A stretch of 64,000 nucleotides of DNA from Aspidapion aeneum (GCA_963576565.1 OY755039.1:85495289-85559288); one strand, 5' to 3'; shown: positions 19,227 to 30,995, counted from the first letter of the stretch. Notes: generated by a model from the sequence alone, not told the origin. Made by a program: numbers and translations.

Positions 19227-20477
19227 ATTTTTGTTCTCAATATTTATATACATATATATACAAATTTTGTAAATGTGTTTTCGTTTTTATTTTTTTTTGA
19301 ATATTTACACTATTATTATTTACACTTAATGTTATATTTTTTGTATTTGACGTATCTTATCTACATTAATGTAGCTGAAAAGATTAATAAAGTTGTCTAT
19401 TGTCTATTGTCTATTGAAACGTTAACAACTTCCATTTTTCCACATAAACTAAGTTTTTTTACTAGGCGCCATTTCAAGGCGATCTATTATTACCCAAATG
19501 AACAATAAACACAGCAGTCCCGCCGAATAAAATAATGTTGTAAATACGACAGAAGTATTTAGTCACCGCATTAAAACGGCAAAAAGTAATTCCCCGGCTG
19601 CAGAGTGCATTGTTGCCAGCATACTACATGTTGTGCAGCACTCCGTCCAGTTGTAAGAGGTTCGCGTCCGGTTAAGGGAGGTTTCGGAATTGTTTAACCA
19701 AAAAAAATTGTCCGCGTCCGGTTATTAGAGTGTCCGGTTATAGGAGGGAATTTTACATGTAAAGACATAGGCAAAAGATTGGTTCCAACAAATTTGTCCG
19801 CCTAAAGGGAGTGTCCGCTTAATAGAGGTGTCCGCAAAGAGAGGTTTCACTGTATTTCATATAACTTTTTTTTATTCAAATATTTGAAATCCACTTACCT
19901 AGGCTAAAATTATATTATATTATTATGGGTGTAATATTTGATCTTTACTAAGGGTCAATTTTAAAGTCATTTTCTTTGAAAATTAATAAGTGATTCAGAG
20001 GGTTGCGAATCGAAAATTATTATTTTTTAACAGAAAATATTTTGAACAGTTTCTTATTTATTTTAAAAATCTATTTTCGTTTGGGTAATACCTATTATGA
20101 TCAGTGATGCCAGGTCTCATGCTTTTCAAACAAATCTCATGCTATCATTACTTTATAGAGAAAAAAATAAATTATACTGAAAAATTACTTATAGAGGTAA
20201 CTATGAACTACAAATAACAAAATAATCATAAGAGAATTCGGCTTACGCCACAAAGTGCCGCGAAAAATTTGCAATCCGACATTTGGCATCGTTGGATCGT
20301 TGGATCGTGTTTCATAATCGCAAATTGCAACCTCGCGCCTGGTTGAGAGTATGACGTACAAATGCGCGATTTGGTTATTCGGGTATTCCCTAAAAACGAT
20401 AATTGATTATTCTGTTATGTGCCACACCTTTACGTCGTACGCGTCCTACTATATAGAGTTGTTGTCAAGTGGCACTA

Positions 20478-20630
20478 AGTGATAGTGCTACTAGCAATGG
20501 TAGTGAAAATGACCAAAACCTGCTCGGACCTAGTTCTGCTAAGAAGGAAACGATATACAGACATTTTAAAGTTACCTGGGTTTTATTAGGTAGAATGCAG
20601 TACGAAGGGAACAATCAAGCGCAGGTTTGA
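20478..20630 (+). pseudogene. Short coding remnant, possibly hAT-associated
   Basis: The frame SDSATSNGSENDQNLLGPSS, then KKETIYRHFKVTW, runs to a stop inside the MITE at 20616. A serine-rich stretch followed by K-x-x-x-Y-x-R-H-F-K-V-T-W resembles the start of some insect BED-type or hAT-derived proteins. This is a weak, by-eye resemblance. Confidence 0.3.
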
Positions 20631-20802
20631 GGGGGGGCTAACGGGGTAATTACCCGCCCCCCTAGAAAGAAAAATTTGCACTCTTTCCTAATAAAATAAG
20701 GGAAAACAGGAGAATTACCCCTCCCCTAGAAAAAAAATATATTAGAAAAAAAAATCGTCGACTATTACCCCCCCCCTAGATTTTGTCCCAGATCCGTGCT
20801 TG
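20616..20802. mobile_element. MITE, CAAGCGC family, copy 1
   Basis: The ends CAAGCGCAGGTTTGAG and CAGATCCGTGCTTG are inverted repeats. GGAACAAT flanks both sides (20608-20615, 20803-20810), an 8-bp duplication. Inside are C- and G-runs around GGGGTAATTACCC. Related copies: 35189-35302, 54203-54356 and 55836-55937. Confidence 0.75.
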
Positions 20803-21500
20803 GGAACAATGTATGCGTGGTAAGAAGTGCCTGCAATAATGAATGACCACCATACTAGAGGAAACAGCGACAATTCCGACATCTCATGCTTTTTTTTGGA
20901 AATCTCATGCTTTCTCGAAATATTTCTCTTGCAATATTTCTGTGGGACCGGTCAACACTGATTATAATGTCTGGTATTCAGTTTCGTACTGATAATGGGT
21001 TGATTTCCAAAATGTAGTACTTGCGTACTGAATGAACATTTTTCGTACTGAATTCAGTACAATTGTACTGAAACGGCAACACTGTTGGTCAGTGTGACAC
21101 CCTTGCGAAGTTAATTAGACGGTTTTATCTCTAATCCTATGTAAATAGTGAGAAACCCCTCGGAACAAGCGCCATCTACCGAGACACGAGAGAAACTACA
21201 ACAAGAGCAGGCGAAAATAAACTGCTATACATATCAATCAATGAAAAGATCGATTACAAAGTAAAAGAAGAAGAAACAATCCGTAACCTAACCAGCTCTT
21301 CTGTCTTTCAGGCCTGAGCAACGCTGGTTAGTATTTTTAGCCGCCATCAGACGCGAGCGTCAATCAGTGGAATTTTGAAGCCAAGTAATACTAACAAACA
21401 TGAAATTTAGTACCCGTGAATTTAAAAATTAAACAAGTTTCGGGTAAAAAGGAGTTTTTGTTTCTCTCATATTTTTCCATGGGTAGCTTGAAAGCTTATA

Positions 21501-21639
21501 CCCTGTTTCCACCAATGCATGCCCACCCCGATTAAAAAAATGCATCAGGTGACACAGCATTTAAAACCGGTACAAATCCATGGGCCATCACGTGATGCGT
21601 TTTTTGAATTGGGGTGGGCATGCATTGGTGGAAACAGGG
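21501..21639. mobile_element. 139-bp MITE with long near-perfect inverted repeats
   Basis: Starts CCCTGTTTCCACCAATGCAT and ends with its exact complement; the match continues through GCCCACCCC to about 31 bp per arm. TA flanks both ends (21499-21500, 21640-21641). The short AT- and GTG-containing spacer has no coding capacity. The high arm identity suggests it is young. Confidence 0.85.
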
Positions 21640-21869
21640 TATTAACCTCACGGATCTCTAAGATCTAATGGACACCTATTAAGTGTGGAAAGTTAACTGT
21701 TTCGCCCTTATGGGACTCCTCAGAACACTGCTTGTTCAATGTGACAACTTCTAGACTTGATTTGAATAACAGTGTTTTGCTTTAAAATAATAAAGTCTCT
21801 TTTCCAAACTTGATATCAAGGAAAATAAAATATTGTAGGGAAGCAGACGTCGCCGTTAGGTCACGTCGA

Positions 21870-22900
21870 CTCGGCCAACTGGGCGCCGAGCCAACTCGGC
21901 GCCGCCAACTGGGCGCCGGGCCAACTCGGCGCCGGAGAAAAAAAATTTTTTTGATAAAATGTGTAGATGAAAACCAAAATATATTAGTTATACAAAAACA
22001 TCTTTAAAAATCTTTTACGCATTTTTTTTGAAATATGTTTTTGTTAAGTAAAGTTAAATCCATTAAGTCGACTGTTGAATCTTGGTAGTTGTAGTGTTTG
22101 GTAACCTGGTAACACTACAATTTACGTTTTTTATTACAACAATGGCGAATCCAAAATGACAGATTTCTTTATTTTTAAACCGATTTGTCTGAAACTTGAA
22201 AGTTTGCAGTGCCTGAGTTCACTAAATAGAGTTTTTCAAACTTTAAAAATTCAAAATGGCGAATCCAAAATGGCGGATTTTCTTATTTACTAACCTACTT
22301 GTTTCAAACTTGAAATATTACATTGCTTGAGGTCATTTAACAAAATTTTTTACTCAAACTTAAAAAAATCAAAATGGCGGATTTTTTTATTTACTAACCG
22401 ATTTATCTCAAACTTGAAATATTAAATTGCTTGAGGTCATTTAACAAAATTTTTTACTCAAACTTAAAAAAATCAAAATGGCGGATCCAAAATGGCGGAT
22501 TTTCTTATTTACTAACCGATTTGTCTCAAACTTGAACTATTACATTGCTTGAGGTCATTTAACAATTTTTTTTACTCAAACCTTAAAAAATCAAAATGAC
22601 CTCAAGCAATGTAATATTTCAAGTTTGAGACAAATCGGTTAGTAGATGAGCTCAAAGAAAATCCGCCATTTTGGATCCGCCATTTTGATTTTTTTAAGTT
22701 TGAGTTAAAAATTGTGTTAAATGACCTCAACCAATGTAATATTTCAAGTTTGAGACAAATCGGTTAGTAAATAAGAAAATCCGCGATTTTAGAGTCGCCA
22801 TTTTGATTTTTTTAAGTTTGAGGATAAAACTGTATTTAGTGATCTCAGGCACTGCAAACTTTCAAGTTTCAGACAAACCGGTTTAAAAATAAAGAAGTTT
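21870..22900. mobile_element. Foldback element with GGCGCC-rich end, copy 1
   Basis: Left end: repeated CCAACTGGGCGCC and CCAACTCGGCGCC motifs (21878-21936). Then GATAAAATGTGTAGATGAAA and a 10-bp hairpin TTGTAGTGTT/AACACTACAA at about 22088-22123. The body is several diverged copies of a roughly 110-bp unit (AAAATGGCGGAT...TTGTCTCAAACTTGAAATATTACATTGCTTGAGGTCA), in plus orientation up to about 22600 and inverted afterwards. The right GGCGCC end is missing. The full version is at 47166-47973. The frame 21810-22007 is a by-product of the GC-rich repeats. Confidence 0.65.
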
Positions 22901-23097
22901 TCCCATTCCGACGTCAACTTGCTTTGGGAGAAGAATATAAGGAGAAAATACATTTCATAGGTTTGATACAAAAAAAACTGTGTAAATAGACCTAACCTGA
23001 AAAATTTTAATAATCCACATTTATAATCCACTGTAAATTGAAAAAAAACATTTAAACACTCTAAACCTACTTTTTGACTGAGACATTTTTATCTATT

Positions 23098-23355
23098 AAC
23101 AGGTCAGGCAGTGTTCATATTTACACAGTACTGAAACAAGTTCATCCTGAGACCGGTATCTCCAGCAAGGCTATGTCCATTATGAATTCTTTCGTTAACG
23201 ATATTTTCGAACGTATTGCACATTAAAACAAGCGGTCGACTATTACGAGCAGAGAAATTCAAACATCCGTAAGACTTCTGCTGCCCGGTGAACTGGCAAA
23301 ATAAGCTGTCAGTGAAGGAACCAAGGCTGTCACAAAGTACACCAGCTCAAAGTAA
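23098..23355 (+). pseudogene. Histone H2B pseudogene (5'-truncated)
   Basis: The frame reads [32 protein letters not shown], then NKRSTITSREIQTSVRLLLP, GELAK, a stop, AVSEGTKAVTKYTSSK and the natural stop at 23353-23355. This is the H2B histone fold through the C-terminal helix. Lesions: the N-terminal tail and first part are missing, about seven codons are lost after ERIA (where AEASRLA normally lies), one stop follows directly, and another replaces the histidine after GELAK. H2B is a core nucleosome protein; this copy cannot make one. It is the only host-gene-derived sequence I recognise in the window. Confidence 0.92.
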
Positions 23356-23391
23356 ATTATATTTTAATAATTTGCTTTCTTCAGAAGAAAA

Positions 23392-23405
23392 GGCTATTTC
23401 AGAGC
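23392..23405 (+). promoter_or_regulatory. Relic of a histone mRNA 3' stem-loop
   Basis: GGCTATTTCAGAGC, 37 bases after the H2B pseudogene stop, resembles the metazoan replication-dependent histone stem-loop (consensus GGCYCTTTTCAGRGCC), one base shorter and with one broken pair. Its placement is that of a real histone 3' end, so the pseudogene came from a replication-dependent H2B gene. Confidence 0.65.
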
Positions 23406-23409
23406 GTTT

Positions 23410-26220
23410 TGTTTTCATAGAATTGGCATTTGAACAATGTAAGTGGCAGTAGTAATCAATTACTACAGGTGTTCAAAAATCTTTATCAAAAACCCCACGA
23501 AAGATTGCTCTGAACGGAGTACGATACAATCTACTGTGAGTTTAAAAAATGTACTCGTATATAAGATGACTCAAAATGTTTTTTTTACATAAAATTTCCC
23601 TCAAAGTCTATGAATATCATTAAGATGAAGCGACCGTCCCTTCGAGATGAATTGCTAATCCAAGATGTAGTCGTCTTGCATTTTTCCTGCTCCTGGCTAT
23701 GGGGCAGCGTTAACTTTGGCTTATCTTGTTTAAAAACTTTTTTAAATTACAATTTTTGCGACCTTACCTAATCAAAAACTTGTCACAAATTTTATCTCAG
23801 TTTCATTACTAATCTTATTAAATGATGTAAAACTAACAAATTTTAACTAAAGCCTCGTCAGTGCCGTAGCTAGGCGTAGGCCAGGGGACGCTAAATTAAA
23901 TATTCCAAATTAGACCCCAAAGAAATAAGCATAATTTATCAGAGGCGACTAACTTAAAAGTTGCGAGCTACCAATTTGTGCAACTATTTGAAAATTGATA
24001 AAAGTATTAAACCTTACTAAATATATTAATTATTATGGTCTCGAAAGGGAATTTGACGGTTCTTGGAGGAAGTTTATGCTATAAACGTTTTTCTTAAATG
24101 TATAAACAATGTAGGAAAATCATACATACCTTTTCAATTTTCTTCTTGAAACTTCACTTATCACTTCTTATATTATTAATTGAATATCAAATTTTACTAA
24201 GTTATTAAGCTTTTGTATTCAAATATTCACACTCTTTAAACTTTAAGGTTTTAGAACCTTTTGTATCTTTGTTGTAAACATTTTAATTTATCAATGTTTT
24301 AAACGTTGATTGAATAGGTGAAGCTATTTTACTTAATATTACTGTTTAGGTTTGGGATGTTTTATTGATTAAAAATGCCGATTTTAGGGCAACGAAAGGT
24401 TTGTATTTTAATATTAAAAGCCAGAAAAGTATAAAAACATTATATCAAAACACTGGAAACAGTAATGGTCAAAATCTGAAAAATTAAAATAAACTCTAAA
24501 GAAAAGACCAAAATAATTATGAATAATAAAGTTAACAGTTTTATACAATGATTTACAAATTTTAACATTTCCCCAGTTGAAGCAAAAAAAAACCATTTAA
24601 ATTAAAATAAGTGAAGCGAACCAAGCCAAGCCCAACTAAAGAATGTTTTCCCTAACGACTTTCAAAAGTTTCTTGTCTCAGTCAAAGCCACTCTGCGCTT
24701 GCTGTCACAAATAGCCTGCCGTTGATTGGATAGAAATCTACTCCTTGTCGCCTTAGCGAGAAAGAGATAGACTGCGCTTTAAACGCTCCGCTAAGAGACA
24801 AAATACCAACGCAAGCCAGACTTGGAAACCCGTTAGAAACTAAAATTACACAGTATGTTTTTTAAAAATTGAAAATGGTTTAGCAAATTTGTTTCCAGTT
24901 TATTTTGATGTTAGTGGCTCAAAGGACATATTAGCCGAATACAACTTATATTAAAATACAGCAGATCTGAAAATATGCCAAAAAACAAGTCGCCGGTGTC
25001 GCCATAAACTTTACTTATTCTTAGCTTAGTCTTGCATGTAATTAATGCTTGTTGAAGTCAAAAACAATATTTAATTAAAAATATTTAAAAAAATTATAAA
25101 TGGCAAAAGTACTATTTATATTTAAATCCCATTTTGTTACATCTGTCTGTAACGACCAACGCACATAATTCAAAAACTAGTCTCCCGATTTTAATGAAAT
25201 GTGGCCAACCCCAAGGTTGGTTTTAGGCTGCAAATGGTTCCATTTAAAAATCGATAAAATCCATCGAACATAAGCCGAAAAAAAGGCTGGGGGTAGACTT
25301 AGAGTTCTGGTAAAAATATTACTTGTGTGGTACTATATTAAGGGTAACTGTGTTACACTGGAGGGGGATCTCAAATTGGACGCATCCCCGGGTGACGGTT
25401 AGGGGGTTATAGGCACTCCATAGATCAGGTTTTGAATAGTTGTCATTCTGGTAAATGCGTTTTTTTAAAGATATGGCCCCACCACTTTTTTTTTCACAAT
25501 ACTTTTTAAAACGATGTATCTTTCTTAAAAATAATCGTAGAGGGTTGCAAAAAATGGCAAATGAATTATTAAACACCCGCAATAAAATAACTTTCTATTA
25601 TAGTTTTCAAAATTTTGCTTCATTTTTAGAAAAAATAAAATAACTGAATTTTTACTTTTTTTTTGTATAGCTAGTAAAGTTTAACCTACATTTTTATTAA
25701 CACCAAAGCAAAATTTAAAAAAAAGTTTAAATAAAAGTTTTAGAATAAACATTTTTCTTTAATTTGGTGTATACAAGTCTTATATGAATGTATATTTTAT
25801 ATTTGTTTAAAAAAAAACAATTCGTTGTCACCAAAACGACTACCGAAGGTGTATTACCATACGCGGACGCCTATAAGGCAGCGCGCAGCTTTACGCAGAC
25901 AAAGAGGCGTCTAGTAAAACAGGTGATTTCTATTATTATTGTTATCGTTGTTTGATGGACAATAATAATAGGTCACAGACTAATAATTTCAATGTTGCCG
26001 GGCAAGTTTTTGGTCCAATTTTTTTTATCCCCCCTTCTTATATAGTCGTGTGCGAATTTCTAAAAATGCAACTAAGTTGTTGCCCTAAAGACACAATGAC
26101 ATAGAAATAGATCAAAAATGTGTAAAATCTAATTTAAAAATAAAATTATATTAGTTTTTTAAATTTTAGCTGCAAAATACCCCAAGATTTTTTTTAAATT
26201 TTCTTAAAAACTAGGCTTAG
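23410..26220. other. Non-coding DNA
   Basis: No gene is supported. Open frames at 24414-24596 and 25319-25643 are AT-biased and lack motifs. Around 23862-23890 a GTGCCGTAGCTAGGCG-like stretch resembles ends of common insect MITEs, but I could not pair it. Bases 25138-25260 resemble the common insect TCTGTCTGTAACG-type repeat also seen near 35880 and 45010. Confidence 0.4.
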
Positions 26221-26229
26221 GGAAAAATA

Positions 26230-27090
26230 TGTAATAATCTTTATTATAGACCATAAAATTTCCTTTTCAACAATATACAAGTCAGTGAGGTACGACTGAC
26301 TCCAACGGCGTCCGTTTATTGAGGTGTTGTAATAAATTTAAAAGGAAACATGTTTATTACAGGTTTTACCCGATTTTCTTACAAACCGAGCTCTATATCA
26401 AAAAATATAATACACACTTTATTATAGACAATAAAATTGCCTTTTAAATGATATATAATAAGGCAATGATAGTTTTATCTATAACAATTTAGGGGCGTCC
26501 GTAAATAAAATCAATTTTGAAAAATCACTAAATTTATCAATTTATCACTAAGTTTTATCCAATTTTCTCAAAAATTAAGCTTTTTGGAAAAAAAATTATT
26601 TTGCCGCTTATTGCAGAAAATAAAATTTCCTTTTTAACAATATATTAGTCAGTGGGGTCAGGCTAATGACAAACTCTCCAGCGGCGTCCGTTTATTAAGA
26701 AAATACAAGAAAATTAAAGAAACCACATAGGTTTTACCGATTATCTTAAAAACCAAGCTCTCAAAAATTGTGACCCATAGTCGATTGTAGACAATAATAT
26801 TTCGTTTTAAACGTGTATAATAATTTAGGATTTATCTTCAGATTAAAACTTCACAGGCCTGTACAACTTAAATCAATTTTTACAAATCACCAAACAAATT
26901 AATTCTGTTACAAGTTTTTTCCAATTTTTTCAGAAACTAAGCTCAATTGGCAAAAATCTGTTTTATATTTTGATGATTTGAAGAGACATGACTACAATAT
27001 TTATTGTAGGAAATAAAATTTTCTTTTTAACAATTTGTAAGTCAGTGGGGTTTAATTACGACAAACCCTTCAGCGACGTCCGTATATGGG
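26230..27090. repeat. Decayed tandem repeat, period about 180-200 bp
   Basis: The phrase TTATTATAGAC-ATAAAATTTCCTTTT recurs in diverged form near 26240, 26421, 26610, 26788 and 27001. GGCGTCCGTTTATT-like phrases follow near 26308, 26491, 26685 and 27073. Similar diverged units reappear at about 38040-38730. This looks like an old satellite-like array. Confidence 0.55.
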
Positions 27091-27209
27091 GGTCAATTGA
27101 AAATAAAATAAGTAAAATAATTTTTGTCACTTGTTTCACCCAATTTTTTTTTCGAACATTAAAAAAAATAATTTTTTTAAAAAGTAATTTTTTAATACAT
27201 TTCAAATCA

Positions 27210-27870
27210 AGTAATTTAAGCTTTGTTGTATTAAAATCGGATAAAAAATAAAAAAGATACAATTTGATTTTAAATATGCTTTTCCGCCATATTGAATCCG
27301 CCATATTTAAAAAAAAAAAGCGCGATTATCACAATGACAATAAGTCAAAACCTGATCTGCTAGGTATGTTAAACAAATTTCAGTTACTTTCAAAAAGTTC
27401 TTATGGTTTTCATTAAAAGCATAATTTTTAAATAGACCCTTACTTTTTTGCAGTTATTTGGAAATAACTTAAAAACTAATCAACGCATTGGAACATTTGA
27501 TCCAGATTTGAATAAAAAATCAAAATACTATATTTTTTATATAAACTTTTTTTTCTAGCTCCAATAGTTTTATAAATAAAATAAAAAAATAAAAACAAAT
27601 TACCTTTTTTTTTTTATTTTTTTTATTTTTGTGACAAATATAGAAAAATACATATTTTGTGACCAATATATTTTTAAATACATTACAAAGTAAGTATTCT
27701 AAACTTTGTTCCATGACAATCGGATAAGAAATAAAAAAGTTACAATTTTTTTAAAGATACGCCTTTCCGCCATTTTGAATCCGCCATATCTTTTAAAAAA
27801 CGCATTTACCAGAATGACAACAAGTCAAAACCTGATATATGGGATGCCCTTAACAAAGTTAGCTTATCGG
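27210..27870. repeat. Two diverged direct repeats about 485 bp apart
   Basis: CGGATAAAAAATAAAAAAG...TTTTCCGCCATATTGAATCC...AAGTCAAAACCTGAT near 27238-27352 matches CGGATAAGAAATAAAAAAG...TTTCCGCCATTTTGAATCC...AAGTCAAAACCTGAT near 27721-27836. No gene is supported in 27090-28050. Confidence 0.5.
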
Positions 27871-28059
27871 CAGAAAGTTGGCACGACTTGCACACGAAAC
27901 TTGATTTGTCCATAGACTAATAGATAATATATTATATCGAGATATGTCGTACCTACCTTTAAATTTCCATGGCTTATTCATGACTTCTCAGAATGCATGC
28001 GAAAAAATTTTATCGAATGAATAGAGCACTAGGCGAGTGCTCGAACTCTGTTAAGCCTG

Positions 28060-29228
28060 TCCAAGGCCAACAAAAAAATAGAGGCCACGACCCTGAAAAA
28101 ATCAGCTGTTCCGGGGGGGGCTGACTTTTACATTGGGTCTTATGGGAGGTCAGACGTTTTTTGTGATATTTTTAAAATGGCACTACAGATTTTGGCGAAA
28201 TTTGAGTGAAATGTTCGCAGACACTTTCCCGATATTCCACCAAACTTTTGTAAGGATGCAAGATGACTAAAAGGTAAAATCTTTAAGATTTAGCATTCCT
28301 AATTTTGAGTTCAAATTACGCGCCATGTACCGCATGCCATATTTGACAAGTATTTGACTTTGTCATCTGTGTTTGTCACATTCGCCTCTGCTTTAAATTT
28401 AATTTTTGTGTGAGCTAATGAAGCGGCTCTGAAAAATTAAGAATTACTATACAATTAAAAAAAATTGTTCTGCAAGAATATAGTAAAAACAATCTAAAAC
28501 CGGCTTTATTTTTTTAAAAATCAAATATTCATAAACCGTCACTCCAACTTCAATATTTTAAAGACAATCAGCTGTATCGTGACGTGACCATAAAAAAAAA
28601 TCAGCACCCGATGTTACGTCAACAAAGTGGAGGATCGTGCAAGGCCAACAAAAACATACAGGCCACGACCCTGAAAAAATCAGCTGTTCTCTGGGGGCTG
28701 ACTTTTACATTGGATCTTATGGGAGGTCAGACGTTTTTTTAGGATATTTTCAAAATGGCACTACAGATTTCCGCAAATTTCAGTGAAACATTCTCAGACA
28801 CCATTTCGATATTCTACCAAATTTTTGTAAGGATGTAAGATGATTGAAAGGTTAAAATCTTCAAGATTTATCATTTCTTGTTTTGAATTCAAATTACCCG
28901 CCATATACCGCATGCCAACTCTTATATTTGACATGTATTTGACTTTGTCATCTGTGTTTGTCACATTCGCTTCTGTTTTAAATTCAATTTTTGTGTGAGC
29001 TAATGAAGCGGCTCTGAAAAATTAAGGATCACTATACATTTAAAAAAAATTGTTCTGCAAGAATATAGTAACAGAATCTCAAAACCGGCTTTATATAAAA
29101 CAAAATTAAATATTCATGAACCGTCATTCCAACTTCAATATTTTAAAGACAATCAGCTGTGTCGTGATGTGACCATCAAAAAAAATCAGCCCCGGATGTG
29201 ACGTCGATTAAGTGGAGGATCGTGGCCC
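28060..29228. repeat. Two tandem copies of a repeat of about 577 bp
   Basis: CAAGGCCAACAAAAA...AGGCCACGACCCTGAAAAAA, then TCAGCTGTTC, starts at about 28062 and again at about 28639. Further landmarks (ATGGGAGGTCAGACGTTTTT, CATCTGTGTTTGTCACATTC) are shared at the same spacing. Each copy ends near AATCAGC..GATGT.ACGTC, roughly the inverse of its start, so the unit may be a TIR element duplicated head to tail. The frames at 29176-29406 are incidental. Confidence 0.7.
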
Positions 29229-29948
29229 GTCCGTTTTGATAGCCCTGGATCCTGGCCCGTTCCTTTTGATAGTCCTGGCCTGTCATTTCGATTTGACGGC
29301 CGTCAAGGCGAGGATTAAAGGCAAAGCTTTTACTGGAACCAATGGAAATTTTCCCGCGAAAATTAAAACGCTCCGGCAACCGATATCCAATCTAATATGT
29401 AAATGATGTAATTTACTTGTAAAAAGGGCCGAAGTGGGTTTGCACCCGGACCGGATTAGCGCAAAAAGCTGCTCTTTGAAAATTTATTAATAATTGGAAA
29501 AGCTCACTCACTGTGTGCATCAGGGAGCAAATTACCAATAAAAGAACCGTCAAGGAACAAGAAAATATTTCTAAAGTAAAGAAGTATAAATATTTTTTGT
29601 CTTAAACAAATAATTGAGAAAAGGAGTGCTAGAAATATACCGGGTGGGAAAAAAAACCGGACAATTCTTTTTCATTATAGCATTTGAACTATACAGTCGA
29701 TTTTAATGGGACAAACTGCAATTGATAGAGAATTAATGAGAGTTTTGACCAAATATATTTTTTTGTCCGCCATCTCAAAATCCAAGATGGCGGACGAAAT
29801 TAAAATGTACCCTTAAAAGACGCTCGTTTATTATTTTTTTAAATTAGTAAAAAAGCTGCATTCTCGCCACTGGGATAACATATAGCAATTAGCTTTAAAT
29901 AATATAATCATTGCAGTTAGGTAATTGTTACGATTAAATCAAATCAAT

Positions 29949-30706
29949 ATAATTTTGTTTCGCCGATGATCAGATAGTAGTGGCTCAGGATTATGACGAC
30001 CTCGAATATATGACACGAAAACTAATAGAAGAGTACAATAAGTGGGGACTAGAGGTTAATCACAATAAGACAGAGTATATGTGTATCGGTGGAATGAAAC
30101 AGGATCTAATCTTAAATACCGGGCAGCGAATTCAGTCCTGTGATGAGTATAAATACTTTGGTCTAAAAATTACAGCTGACGGAATACTAGACAAAGCTAT
30201 ATAAGATCGAAACGTACAAGGAAGAAAAGCAATAACTTTATTAAATGGAATAATTTGGGACCAAAGTATATCAAAACATAACAAAAAGCTTATATATAAC
30301 ACCATTGTAAAAAGTATTATTACATACGGCTCAAAAGTATAGCCAATCAAGGATAGAACAGAGAAAATGCTTTTCGGTACGGAGATGGACTATTGCAGAA
30401 GAGCAGCAGGGAAATCAAAAAGAGAAAGAGTTACAAATCAAAGAATAAGAGAAATTATGACAGTTGGTGAACGTACTTTAGTGGATGATATAAGAACAAA
30501 ACAATAATGAAAGACTACCTAAAGAAATACTTCAATGGAAACCAACTGGCCGAAGAAAACGAGGACGGCCAAGAAGAAGCTGGAGAGAAGGAATAGACAG
30601 TGAAATAAGAACAAGAGGCTTAGATGGTTAATTATGGACAAACAGAAACGAGTGGAGATTGGGTATCGGAAGACGTAAAACATTGTGAAACCGATAAATA
30701 TATATA
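29949..30706 (+). mobile_element. RTE-group LINE fragment, strongly 5'-truncated
   Basis: 758 bp flanked by a 14-bp target duplication TAAATCAAATCAAT (29935-29948, 30707-30720). It covers only the end of the reverse transcriptase through the C-terminus and is related to the copy at 13098-14855. Confidence 0.85.
29957..30690 (+). pseudogene. C-terminal reverse transcriptase remnant
   Basis: Begins in the catalytic block FADDQIVVA and continues with EYMTRKLIEEYNKWGLEVN and YKYFGLKITADG, then a stop near 30202. Further pieces are recognisable beyond: GRKAITLLNGIIWDQSIS, then LIYNTIVKSIITYGSKV, and RLGIGRRKTL before the end. At least three stops or shifts break the frame. Confidence 0.8.
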
Positions 30707-30995
30707 TAAATCAAATCAATGCAACTCTGTTTTCTTTTAGTAAAAATTTCTTAATCAGACCAGTGCAGTGGCGGCTGCCACAGGAAGTGCCCTTCCAAAA
30801 CTAGACAGCAACAAGTATTTTTAATTGATTTATTTAAAAAAAGTTAAATGTTTCCTTACGACATGTCTAGTTCTTTTTTTTATTCTCTGGTTAACAAAAG
30901 GCTATTAATTGAATAAACTTTTTTAGCGTAAATAATTACAAGCCGGCAGCACCGCGCTGGGCAAGACCTCAATTTTACCTGGTTTTCAGAGGTAT

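Larger units (their letters stand above)
16413..19415 (+). mobile_element. Nearly full-length jockey/CR1-group LINE
   Basis: 3.0 kb flanked by GAAAC (16408-16412, 19416-19420), a short target duplication. It contains endonuclease and reverse transcriptase coding regions and ends in three copies of TTGTCTA after an AATAAA-like stretch, i.e. a simple-repeat tail instead of a long poly(A). The 5' end begins already inside the endonuclease, so any ORF1 and 5' untranslated region are missing. Clade is not settled by eye. Confidence 0.82.
16314..19472 (-). pseudogene. N-terminal fragment of a Tigger/pogo-like transposase, split by a LINE
   Basis: Minus strand from an ATG at 19472: MAPSKK, a frameshift, then LSLCGKMEVVNV, interrupted by the LINE. 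It resumes at 16412 with KKEHLSARKIAEKFNIGTS and AAEIVNKY. This is the pogo-type helix-turn-helix start (usual form KLEVI...G.S...IAKKFNIGKSTV). Everything after this DNA-binding motif is deleted, so it cannot act as a transposase. Confidence 0.75.
16225..19852 (-). mobile_element. Tigger/pogo-like element with a LINE inside
   Basis: The left end CAGTGAAACCTCCCATAAGC and the right end GAGAGGTTTCACTG are inverted, flanked by TA (16223-16224, 19853-19854). Several GTCCGCTTA and GTCCGGTTA motifs repeat inside both ends. Excluding the 3.0-kb LINE, only about 600 bp remains, so this is an internally deleted copy. It retains a short piece of the transposase start (next entry). Confidence 0.8.
20102..20960. 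mobile_element. hAT-like non-autonomous element
   Basis: The ends CAGTGATGCC and GGTCAACACTG are imperfect inverted repeats with the hAT CAGTG start. The flanking 8-mers ATTATGAT (20094-20101) and ATTATAAT (20961-20968) match at seven of eight, fitting an 8-bp hAT duplication. TCTCATGCT occurs twice near each end in the same orientation. A transposase-like fragment (20478-20630) and a younger MITE (20616-20802) lie inside. Confidence 0.55.
16016..21084. mobile_element. Candidate hAT-like element interrupted by younger elements
   Basis: The left end CAGTGTTGCCG (16016) and right end CGGCAACACTG (to 21084) are a perfect 11-bp inverted repeat of hAT type. Just inside both ends are short GTACTGAA-like motifs (TTCAGTAC on the other strand). 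No 8-bp duplication is visible (TCCATGAC against TTGGTCAG). The span contains the Tigger-like element at 16225-19852 and the hAT-like element at 20102-20960. The pairing of the two ends is inference. Confidence 0.35.
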
